A stretch of 64,000 nt of DNA from Rhodoferax mekongensis. Its GTDB lineage: Bacteria > Pseudomonadota > Gammaproteobacteria > Burkholderiales > Burkholderiaceae_C. The position numbers and the translations under genes are program-made. The notes beneath the pieces were generated by a model. The model made no database searches. It had not been told where the DNA came from and saw only the letters and a program-made list of their open reading frames with translations. The stretch spans positions 521,001 through 585,000 of the forward strand of contig NZ_CP132507.1 of the NCBI RefSeq assembly GCF_032191775.1. The letters run 5' to 3'. Each line of letters begins with the position of its first letter. Within the stretch, counting starts at the first letter, position 1. Shown one piece after another: positions 8,329 through 15,534 of this stretch.

Positions 8329-9741
8329 ATGAACCGACGTAACTTCTTTAACGGTGCCGCCGCCACCGCCATGGGTGCGGTCGCTGCCGCCTCAGTCAGT
8401 CGCGTGGCCCTGGCCGCGCTGCCCGAACCGGTGCTGCAAACATCACCCGCCACCATGCCGCCCTTGGTGCCCGGCACCGGCCGGCCCTACAACCCGGTGG
8501 TTACCCTCAACGGCTGGACCCTGCCCTGGCGCATGAACCAGGGCGTGAAGGAATTCCACCTCGTGGCCGAGCCGGTCGTGCGCGAGATGGCGCCCGGCTT
8601 CAAGGCCAATATGTGGGGCTACAACGGCCAGAGCCCCGGCCCCACCATCGAGGTGGTGGAGGGCGACCGGGTGCGTCTGTTTGTGACCAACAAGTTGCCC
8701 GAGCACACCAGCGTGCACTGGCACGGCCAGCGCCTGCCCAACGGCATGGACGGTGTGTCCGGCCTGAACCAGGCGCCCATTCCCGTGGGCAAGACTTTTG
8801 TCTACGAGTTTGTGGCGCGCCGCCCCGGCACCTTTATGTACCACCCGCATGCCGACGAGATGACGCAGATGGCCATGGGCATGATGGGCTTCTGGGTCAC
8901 GCACCCCAAGGCCAAGAACCCGCTGATTGCCGAGGTGGACCGGGACTTTTGCTTCCTGCTCAATGCCTACGACATTGACCCCGGCAGCATGACGCCCAAG
9001 ACCATGACCATGCTGGACTTCAACCTCTGGAGCTGGAACAGCCGCATATTTCCCGGCATCGACACGCTCAACGTGCGCAAGATGGACAAGGTGCGCATCC
9101 GCGTGGGCAACCTCACCATGACCAACCACCCCATTCACCTGCACGGCCACGAGTTTGTGGTCACCGGCAGCGACGGCGGGCCCTGGCCGCTGACCGCGCG
9201 AGTGCCCGAGATCACCACCGACATTGCGGTGGGGCAGATGCGGCAATTCGAGTTTTTGGCTGACGAAGAGGGCGACTGGGCCTTCCATTGCCACAAGAGC
9301 CACCACACCATGAACGCCATGGGCCACAACGTGCCCACCATGATCGGGGTGGACCACCGCGGGCTGGTAGGCAAATTGCAAAAGGCCATGCCCGACTACA
9401 TGGTGATGGGCGAACGCGGCATGGCGGATATGGGCGAGATGGAAATGCCCCTGCCCGACAACACCGCCCCCATGATGACGGGCACAGGCCCCTATGGCGG
9501 GGTGGAAATGGGCGGCATGTTCAGCATCCTCAAGGTGCGCAAAGACCAGAAGCCGGGGGACTACAAAGACCCCGGGTGGTACCGGCAGCCCCCGGGCACC
9601 CGCGCCTTTGAGTGGACGGGCGCCTTGCCAGAACCCGCGCGCTTTCAAGTCGAAGGCAAGGGAAGCATGCCGCTGGCCCAGCCGCCCCACCACGACACCC
9701 AGGTCCAGGTGCGCAAGCCCACAGGCCACATGAACCACTGA
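8329..9741 (+). CDS. Tat-exported two-domain multicopper oxidase
   Basis: A 470-residue protein with a twin-arginine signal (NRRNFFNGAAATAMGAV). All four copper motifs are present: HWHG (about residue 130), HPHAD (about 166), HPIHLHGHEF (about 267) and HCHKSHHTMNAM (about 320), where the last His and Met fit the type-1 ligands. Only about 100 residues separate the second and third motifs, so the middle cupredoxin domain of CueO-type enzymes is missing and this is a two-domain form. A C-terminal extension of about 130 residues includes a Met/Gly-rich stretch (MADMGEMEMPLPD). It would oxidise Cu(I) or phenolics in the periplasm as part of copper defence. A cupredoxin gene follows. Confidence 0.9.
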   Translation: MNRRNFFNGAAATAMGAVAAASVSRVALAALPEPVLQTSPATMPPLVPGTGRPYNPVVTLNGWTLPWRMNQGVKEFHLVAEPVVREMAPGFKANMWGYNGQSPGPTIEVVEGDRVRLFVTNKLPEHTSVHWHGQRLPNGMDGVSGLNQAPIPVGKTFVYEFVARRPGTFMYHPHADEMTQMAMGMMGFWVTHPKAKNPLIAEVDRDFCFLLNAYDIDPGSMTPKTMTMLDFNLWSWNSRIFPGIDTLNVRKMDKVRIRVGNLTMTNHPIHLHGHEFVVTGSDGGPWPLTARVPEITTDIAVGQMRQFEFLADEEGDWAFHCHKSHHTMNAMGHNVPTMIGVDHRGLVGKLQKAMPDYMVMGERGMADMGEMEMPLPDNTAPMMTGTGPYGGVEMGGMFSILKVRKDQKPGDYKDPGWYRQPPGTRAFEWTGALPEPARFQVEGKGSMPLAQPPHHDTQVQVRKPTGHMNH

Positions 9742-9774
9742 GCTTTTCTTTCACTTTTCACACCCATCGTAACC

Positions 9775-10254
9775 ATGAAAAATACTATCAAACTCATAGC
9801 TGCTGGCGCAGTATTGGCAGGCGCCGGTGCCTCTTTTGCATCAGGAAGCCATGCCGGAGGCCACGGGCACGGCACCGAGGCCATCGGCAAGCCCGGCGTC
9901 GCCGCCAAGGTGACCCGTACGGTGCAGATCGACATGACCGACAACATGCGCTTCACCCCTGACACCCTCACCGTGCGCCGGGGAGAGACAGTGCGCTTTG
10001 TCGTCAAGAACTCGGGGAAGATCAAACACGAGTTCAACCTCGGTACCGAAAAAGACTTGAAGGAACACTACGAGTTGATGAAAAAGTTCCCCGAGATGGA
10101 ACATGACGAACCTAACATCGCCAGCGTGGAGCCCGGCCAAACCGGTGAGGTGATCTGGCAGTTCACCAAGGCAGGTACCGTGAACTTTGCCTGCCTGCAC
10201 CCCGGCCACTTTGACGCCGGCATGAAAGGCACTGTGAAAGTGGGAGCCAAATGA
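9775..10254 (+). CDS. periplasmic cupredoxin (plastocyanin/azurin-like)
   Basis: A 159-residue protein with a signal peptide and a cupredoxin domain over residues about 45-158. The type-1 copper ligands are recognisable as the His of GKIKHEFN (about residue 87) and the CLHPGHFDAGM cluster near the C-terminus. It is likely to bind copper and pass electrons or copper to or from the adjacent oxidase. A His/Gly-rich segment (SHAGGHGHG) follows the signal peptide. The start lacks a recognisable SD sequence, and the first 17 codons resemble the dispersed repeat (see the separate entry). The stop overlaps the next gene start. Confidence 0.88.
   Translation: MKNTIKLIAAGAVLAGAGASFASGSHAGGHGHGTEAIGKPGVAAKVTRTVQIDMTDNMRFTPDTLTVRRGETVRFVVKNSGKIKHEFNLGTEKDLKEHYELMKKFPEMEHDEPNIASVEPGQTGEVIWQFTKAGTVNFACLHPGHFDAGMKGTVKVGAK
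9784..9825 (+). repeat. dispersed-repeat-like sequence inside the cupredoxin signal-peptide codons
   Basis: ACTATCAAACTCATAGCTGC TGGCGCA-GTATT-GGC-AGGCGCC parallels copy 2 (6209-6250): ACTAT, AA, TCATAGCTGCT, GCGCA and GGCGC are shared in the same order and spacing, within one or two bases. Here it is translated as the hydrophobic core TIKLIAAGAVLAGAG. A chance match is possible because Ala-rich signal peptides use GCTGCTGGCGC-like codons. Confidence 0.4.
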
Positions 10255-10709
10255 TGCACACCCGCCGAACCGTGCTCGCGTCTCTCAGCGCGCTGTTGGC
10301 AGCGCCCGCATGGGCTGCCAAACCCGTCGGCCCCGCCATGGAGGTCTGGAAAGACCCCAATTGCGGCTGCTGCAAAGACTGGGTGAAACACTTGGAGCAA
10401 GCCGGCTTTGCCGTGCGGGTGTACGACACGGGCAACGAAGCCAAGCGTGCCGAACTGGGCATGCCGCAAACCCTGGGCTCCTGCCACACCGGCCAGGTAG
10501 GCGGTTATGTCATCGAAGGCCATGTGCCCGCCGAAGACATTAAGCGTCTGCTGCGCGACAAACCCAAGGCGCTAGGGTTGTCCGTACCCGGCATGCCCAT
10601 AGGCTCACCGGGCATGGACGGCGCCATTTACAAGGGCCGCAAGGACCCGTTCGATGTGCTGCTGGTGGCCGCCAATGGCAGCCGCACCGTGTTCCAGAGT
10701 TACCGCTGA
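10251..10709 (+). CDS. DUF411 metal-binding protein
   Basis: A 152-residue exported protein: signal peptide MMHTRRTVLASLSALLAAPAWAA, then a DUF411 domain with the hallmark DPNCGCCKDWV (about residues 36-46) and a second conserved segment GSCHTGQVGGYVIEGHVPAEDI. The CGCC and SCH residues are candidate copper ligands. DUF411 genes regularly occur in copper and silver resistance clusters, which fits this position between a cupredoxin and a CusF-like protein. The start overlaps the previous stop (ATGATG; either ATG could be used). Confidence 0.85.
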   Translation: MMHTRRTVLASLSALLAAPAWAAKPVGPAMEVWKDPNCGCCKDWVKHLEQAGFAVRVYDTGNEAKRAELGMPQTLGSCHTGQVGGYVIEGHVPAEDIKRLLRDKPKALGLSVPGMPIGSPGMDGAIYKGRKDPFDVLLVAANGSRTVFQSYR

Positions 10710-10721
10710 AAGGACTGCACC

Positions 10722-11030
10722 ATGACTTTCTCTCACCTCGCACATCGGGCTGGCATCACCCTTGCCACGCTGGTCTGCGCAGCGTCCGTGTTGGCCCAAG
10801 AAACCGCCGGGCTGGCCCAGGGCGAAATCCGCAAGGTCGACAAGGCTGCAGCCAAAATCACCATCAAGCATGGCGACATACCCTCCATAGCGATGCCGCC
10901 CATGACCATGGTGTTTGGCGTCAAAGACGCGGCCTGGCTGGAGAGCGCCAAGGCCGGTGACAAAATCCGCTTCGATGTCGTCCAAGAGGGCGGCAAGTAC
11001 ATCGTCACCCGCCTCGAAGCCGACCGATAA
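10722..11030 (+). CDS. CusF-like periplasmic copper-binding protein
   Basis: A 102-residue protein with a signal peptide ending VLAQ and a single OB-fold CusF domain. The copper-site region reads KHGDIPSIAMPPMTMVF, giving the conserved His and the two Met of the MTM motif. The Trp that caps Cu(I) in E. coli CusF (WPAMTM) is replaced by Met here, which would give a different Cu(I) site, as in some CusF-like domains fused to CusB. It would ferry copper in the periplasm, although the usual CusA/CusB partners are absent. The following permease starts 5 bases after it. Confidence 0.85.
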   Translation: MTFSHLAHRAGITLATLVCAASVLAQETAGLAQGEIRKVDKAAAKITIKHGDIPSIAMPPMTMVFGVKDAAWLESAKAGDKIRFDVVQEGGKYIVTRLEADR

Positions 11031-11035
11031 GTTCC

Positions 11036-12103
11036 ATGAAGCTTCTGCTGCTCCGCCTCACCCCCCGTGGCATCAGCGCCGCCTTGCTGGCGGCTCTGCT
11101 CTTCGGGGCCGGCACGCCGCTGGCCAAATGGCTGATGGGCGATGTGCAGCCTTGGATGCTGGCGGGCTTGCTCTACCTGGGCTCCGGGTTGGGCTTGGGC
11201 CTGTTCCGCAGGCTCATTGGTGCGGCACCGGTGCAGCTTGCCCCCGGCGAGTGGCGCTGGCTGCTGGGTGCGATTGCCAGCGGGGGCGTGGTGGGCCCGG
11301 TGTTGCTGATGGCGGGCTTGAGCGGCATGCCGGCGTCAGGCGCCTCTTTGCTGCTCAATGCTGAAGGTGTGTTCACCGCCGTGCTGGCGTGGGTGGCTTT
11401 CCGCGAGAACGTGGACCGGCGCATTGCACTCGGCATGGCCGCCATTGCCGCCGGTGCGGTGGTGCTGAGCTGGCCCTCGCAACCGGGGTTTGCGGGTGCA
11501 TGGCCGGCGCTGTGCATTTTGGGGGCCTGCTTGGCCTGGGCGCTGGACAACAACCTCACGCGCAAAGTGTCTCTGCACGACGCGAGCTGGATTGCCTGCG
11601 TCAAAGGTTTGGTGGCGGGCAGTGTGAATTTGCTGCTCGCGCTCTTGCTGGGCAACGCGTTGCCTACGTTACCGGCACTCGGCGGCGCCATGCTGGTGGG
11701 CCTGCTGGCCTACGGCGTGAGCCTGGTGCTGTTTGTGGTGGGCCTGCGGGAGCTGGGCACGGCGCGCACCGGTGCGTATTTTTCACTGGCGCCTTTCTTT
11801 GGCGCGGCGCTGGGCGTGGCCACTGGCGAGCCGCTGACCTGGCAGCTCACAGCAGCGGCAGCGCTCATGGGCTTGGGGCTGTGGCTGCACCTGACCGAGC
11901 ACCATGCGCACCCCCATGTGCATGAAGCCATGGACCACAACCATCCGCACAGCCACGACCTGCACCACCAGCACGATCACCCCGACCAACCCGGATTGGT
12001 GCTCGCCCCCGGCGAAGTGCACACCCATGCGCACCACCACACGCCCTTGCGCCACAGCCACCCGCATTACCCGGATGCGCACCACCAACACGCGCACCCT
12101 TGA
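11036..12103 (+). CDS. DMT-superfamily permease with a long His-rich C-terminal tail
   Basis: A 355-residue protein: about ten membrane helices in two EamA repeats (residues about 12-135 and 150-285), followed by a soluble tail of some 67 residues with 25 histidines in HxH and HHH runs (from LTEHHAHPHVHEAMDHN to the end). The tail is a metal-binding segment like those of zinc, nickel and cobalt transporters. Being last in the copper cluster, it is a candidate metal exporter or a metal-gated exporter of a ligand. Ordinary EamA proteins have no such tail, so this is an unusual architecture. Metal specificity is inference. Confidence 0.8.
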   Translation: MKLLLLRLTPRGISAALLAALLFGAGTPLAKWLMGDVQPWMLAGLLYLGSGLGLGLFRRLIGAAPVQLAPGEWRWLLGAIASGGVVGPVLLMAGLSGMPASGASLLLNAEGVFTAVLAWVAFRENVDRRIALGMAAIAAGAVVLSWPSQPGFAGAWPALCILGACLAWALDNNLTRKVSLHDASWIACVKGLVAGSVNLLLALLLGNALPTLPALGGAMLVGLLAYGVSLVLFVVGLRELGTARTGAYFSLAPFFGAALGVATGEPLTWQLTAAAALMGLGLWLHLTEHHAHPHVHEAMDHNHPHSHDLHHQHDHPDQPGLVLAPGEVHTHAHHHTPLRHSHPHYPDAHHQHAHP

Positions 12104-12132
12104 GCCCGCCATGGACGGGCTCAATACCGTCG

Positions 12133-13956
12133 TTATGTCTTAGCGTGCGCTGAGCGGGGCGTGGCAGATTTGAGCCACAAAATAACCTTAGTGCCCTCGC
12201 CGGGCCGGCTTTGTAGTTCAACCCTCCCGCCGTGGATCTCCACAATTTCTTTCACCAGGGATAGGCCCAGCCCGGTGCCGGGGATGTTGCCCGAGGCATC
12301 GGCACGGTAGAACCGCTCAAACGCATGTTCAAATTGTTCCGGCGTCATGCCAATGCCCTGGTCTTGCACCGCAATACCTAGCCACGGAGGCTCTTGCCCG
12401 GCGGGGCCATGCACCACCGACACACGCACTTCACCACCGGCTGGAGAGTACTTGATAGCGTTGGACAAAACATTTTCCAGAGCTTGGCGCATTTTGTCGG
12501 CGTCATAGTTGGCGCATAGCGCGATATCCGGCAGCTCCACCACCAGGGTGTGGCTTTCTTGCGGAACGGCGACCGCCTCGCACGCTTGTTCAATGAGCGG
12601 AGCAAGGGCCTGCTCGCTCAATGAAAAGTCCAGCCCCGCCCTGGCTTCGATGCGCGCCAGATCAAGGAGCTCTGTCACCATGGTAGTGAGGCGCTTGGAT
12701 TGCCGGTAGATTACATCCAGCATGCTGCGCTGGGCTTCTTCTGTGTATTTGCGTTTGAGCAAAAGCTCAACAAACCCGAAGATGCTCACCATAGGGGTGC
12801 GCAGCTCGTGGGCTGCCGTTGTCAAGAATTCGCTCTTCATGCGCGCGACATCTGACTCGGCGGTAATGTCCCGGAAGTAAAGCACCATCTGCCCGCGCTC
12901 GTTCACACGATGCTCCCGACGCAGCACGCGACGTACCGGACGAACCAGCACGAAAGTGAACACATGGTCGGTGTTGTGCACGGTGGCACTTTGGTAGTCC
13001 GCAGGGTTTTCACACTGCAATGCCAGGGCAGCATCCAGCGCCGCACACGTCTGCCCGGGCTGTGTGGGCACGCTGCTCATCGTACTGAAGGCCGGATTGG
13101 CATAGGCCAACTCGCCTCGCTCGGTGAATACGACCAGGCCATCACTGCTGAGCGCAAAGATGGCGTCCAGTCGTTCGTTCCGCTCAAGGATGTCGTGGTA
13201 CTGCTTCTCCAGTTGTTGAGAAGCGCCATTGAGGGCCTGCTGCAGTTGGGCGACTTCACGGCTTCGGACCGGCACTGCCAAAGCGGAGCCGAAGTTCCGG
13301 GCCATGCCTTGCGCGAAATCGGCACATTGCGCGACCGGTCGCAAACGGTTACGCATCAACACAAACAAGGCCATCGACGTGAAGGCGGAGGTCAACAAAG
13401 CGGAAACGATGGTTTGCTGCCGCACCAGTGCACGGGCCTGCGCCTCGCCCTGCCGGTTCACCGTGACACGCGTCCACCCTGCCAGCGTGCCCACCTGAAT
13501 CGGTGCCCATACCTGAATGCTGCCGCTGTCACCCTCGCCCACCAATTCGAGCTGAATGGCGGGGGTAGCAGGGGGGGCTTGAGGGCCCAACTCAAAGTTC
13601 AGCTTCGCCGCGCGCTCGGGCGTCACATCGACCACAGCACGCGGCTTGCCCTGGGGGTCAAATACCGCGAGCTGCACCAGATCAGGCGCATTGCGCATAT
13701 TGATCAGCAGGGCCTCCAGCGCGCCACTGTCACGGGTAATTACCGCTGTTTCAGCTGCTGTGGCAAGGGTGGTGGCCAGTGTTAGGGCTTGGGCCTGCGC
13801 TGCGCTGCGATTGACTTGTGCGATCTGCGACTCGTACCACAGGCCGTAAGAGAGGAGCGAGATCAGAGTCACTGCCACCGTCAACCACGACACCTGGGTG
13901 AGCAGAGACCACGGCGCTTTCTCCTCTTTTAGCGGCTGAAAAGGGGTCTGCTGCAT
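12133..13956 (-). CDS. membrane sensor histidine kinase (PAS, HisKA, HATPase)
   Basis: A 607-residue kinase. A first helix at about residues 19-40 and a second at about 182-202 bracket a periplasmic region of some 140 residues. A cytoplasmic linker and a PAS domain (about 258-370, IFALSSDGLVVFTERGELAY) follow, then HisKA with the phospho-acceptor His in TAAHELRTPMVSIFGF (about residue 384) and HATPase_c with N- and G-box motifs (NVLSNAIKYSP, GTGLGLSLVKEI). It lies 18 bases downstream of a PhnD-like binding protein and is very likely co-transcribed with it. That protein probably presents a ligand to the periplasmic domain. No response regulator is adjacent. Confidence 0.9.
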   Translation of the reverse strand: MQQTPFQPLKEEKAPWSLLTQVSWLTVAVTLISLLSYGLWYESQIAQVNRSAAQAQALTLATTLATAAETAVITRDSGALEALLINMRNAPDLVQLAVFDPQGKPRAVVDVTPERAAKLNFELGPQAPPATPAIQLELVGEGDSGSIQVWAPIQVGTLAGWTRVTVNRQGEAQARALVRQQTIVSALLTSAFTSMALFVLMRNRLRPVAQCADFAQGMARNFGSALAVPVRSREVAQLQQALNGASQQLEKQYHDILERNERLDAIFALSSDGLVVFTERGELAYANPAFSTMSSVPTQPGQTCAALDAALALQCENPADYQSATVHNTDHVFTFVLVRPVRRVLRREHRVNERGQMVLYFRDITAESDVARMKSEFLTTAAHELRTPMVSIFGFVELLLKRKYTEEAQRSMLDVIYRQSKRLTTMVTELLDLARIEARAGLDFSLSEQALAPLIEQACEAVAVPQESHTLVVELPDIALCANYDADKMRQALENVLSNAIKYSPAGGEVRVSVVHGPAGQEPPWLGIAVQDQGIGMTPEQFEHAFERFYRADASGNIPGTGLGLSLVKEIVEIHGGRVELQSRPGEGTKVILWLKSATPRSAHAKT

Positions 13957-13974
13957 GCGCGAACCGGCGCGGCC

Positions 13975-14817
13975 CTATTTGGGCTGCACCACAAAACGAT
14001 CCAGGCGGAGCGCTTCAAGAGGTGCATAGTCTTTGGCGTAGTCCGCCGCGACAAGGGCGTCGAGCGAGACACCCTCCATTAGCTTGCTGCCTGCTTCTGT
14101 CTTTGCGATTTTCAAAAGTGCATTGCGCACTGTGGTGCGGACCGAAGCATTCACCCGCGGATGCACAGCTACCGGGTGCGAGGCCGTGGAGGGAGTTTCA
14201 TACAGCACCCGGAGTTTGTCGCGGACTTCGGCGGGCTCCCGATCCAGGGTGGAACGGATACCACCCGCAGCCGGGTTGTCACCCCGGATCACTGCCCGGT
14301 AAGCATTGACATGGGTTTGAACATACACCGGCTCAGTCGCAAGCTTGAAGCGCTCACCCAGTAGCGCGCGCATGTACAAGGATGCGCCAAACGCATTCGG
14401 TGCGGGGTAGGCAATAGTGCTGCCCTTGAGCTCTGCCAACTCGCGAAGGCTGCTGTCTTTGCGCACCACAAGAATCCCCGACAGCGGTTCACTGCTTCGC
14501 ACCAGAGGAATGTATCCCCCGCTGCGGTGCGCCATCACGGTGTGATACGGGTTCAGGTAGACAAAATCGGGCTCCGCCGCAAGAAAGGAGGCCTCAAATT
14601 TGGGAATGGACTCTGATGTTTTGAGCTCAAACTTGTGTCCCGTTTCTACCTCCAGGGCTTCGAGCAACGGGCGCCAGGAACGGAAGACTTCCACCACCGG
14701 AAACTGGGGAACGACCGAGAAGCTGAAGGTATCTGCATGCACGGCGGTACCCGATGAAAACCACGCGGCCAGCAGGCCGACGAGAGAGCGGAAAAGTTTC
14801 CGATGGATACGCAACAT
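13975..14817 (-). CDS. PhnD-family periplasmic binding protein, probable ligand receptor for the adjacent kinase
   Basis: A 280-residue protein with a signal peptide (MLRIHRKLFRSLVGLLAAWF... HAD) and the PhnD/phosphonate-type binding fold: FSFSVVPQFPVVEVFRSWRPLLEALE at the start of the mature part, PDFVYLNPYHTVMAHRSGGY in the ligand hinge and the late DPAEV-like loop. The start was set at 14817 because AAGGAG lies 6 bases before that ATG. No ABC permease or ATPase is near; instead a histidine kinase follows. The known precedent is AioX, a PhnD-like protein that feeds arsenite signals to the kinase AioS, but the mature protein here has no cysteine, so an arsenite site of that kind is excluded. 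Confidence 0.85.
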   Translation of the reverse strand: MLRIHRKLFRSLVGLLAAWFSSGTAVHADTFSFSVVPQFPVVEVFRSWRPLLEALEVETGHKFELKTSESIPKFEASFLAAEPDFVYLNPYHTVMAHRSGGYIPLVRSSEPLSGILVVRKDSSLRELAELKGSTIAYPAPNAFGASLYMRALLGERFKLATEPVYVQTHVNAYRAVIRGDNPAAGGIRSTLDREPAEVRDKLRVLYETPSTASHPVAVHPRVNASVRTTVRNALLKIAKTEAGSKLMEGVSLDALVAADYAKDYAPLEALRLDRFVVQPK

Positions 14818-14855
14818 CCCGGGACTCCTTGCAAGAAATGGACAGACGCTCATGC

Positions 14856-14881
14856 CGAGGTTTCAGTACGAGGTTTCAGTA
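14856..14881. repeat. perfect 13-base tandem repeat upstream of the PhnD-like gene
   Basis: CGAGGTTTCAGTA occurs twice head-to-tail (14856-14868 and 14869-14881), about 40 bases upstream of the start codon of the minus-strand binding-protein gene. The placement suits a tandem regulator site or simply a small duplication. Confidence 0.6.
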
Positions 14882-14907
14882 TGACACGGGCCTGTAGTTT
14901 TGAGGGC

Positions 14908-15522
14908 TTAACTACGGTCGGCCAAATGAAGCGCAGAAAACACCAAAATCGCCACAACCACGCCTCCCGCCGGCCACACTATTCCCGCCAGAAAAGGGGT
15001 GACCCAGACCAAGCTCCGTAAGCCTATGCTGTAGAGCACGCCCGCACGGCGCAAATGTTGCCGGCCGGTATCCATCCAGCGCGCACGCAGCGGCGAACCC
15101 ACTGGCATGGCGCAAACAAAGCCGGCGTGGTGGTAGAAGCGGATGGACAAAGTGGTGCTCACCAAGGTCGTGACCAGAAGCAACAAAACCGTGAGTTCGC
15201 CCGCGAGTGCCGCAGACAACCCTGGGCTGACACCTTCTGCCGAGGCCGCGCGCAAAGCGGGTGCTGCCAGGCCGAGTGCCCCCATCAGCCCGAGCGCCGC
15301 GGTGGAGGCGGTCATGGTGGCGGTCATCACCGAGTTGCGGAGTGTCTGGACCGCGAGGATTTCTGTACCGACCTGGGCGGACATGGCATGTAGCCAGTCA
15401 TCCCGCAGACGGCCGTGGGTCCGCCAGGCTGCACCGCGCGACAGCAGCGCGTAATAAACCGTGTACAGGAGTAGCAAAGTGGTGGTGGCAGCCCAAGGCC
15501 ACCACAGGGAAAGGGTGCTCAT
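14908..15522 (-). CDS. DUF599 membrane protein
   Basis: A 204-residue protein with four or five hydrophobic segments and the DUF599 pattern: the first helix WPWAATTTLLLLYTVYYALL, then RGAAWRTHGRLRDDWLHAMS, a central ILAVQTLRNSVMTATMTAST and the SIRFYHHAGFVCAMPVG region. The function of the family is unknown. It begins 12 bases after the persulfide dioxygenase-like gene and is probably its operon partner, which would place it under the same sulfur-sensing regulator. Confidence 0.75.
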   Translation of the reverse strand: MSTLSLWWPWAATTTLLLLYTVYYALLSRGAAWRTHGRLRDDWLHAMSAQVGTEILAVQTLRNSVMTATMTASTAALGLMGALGLAAPALRAASAEGVSPGLSAALAGELTVLLLLVTTLVSTTLSIRFYHHAGFVCAMPVGSPLRARWMDTGRQHLRRAGVLYSIGLRSLVWVTPFLAGIVWPAGGVVVAILVFSALHLADRS

Positions 15523-15534
15523 GATGCCCGCGGC

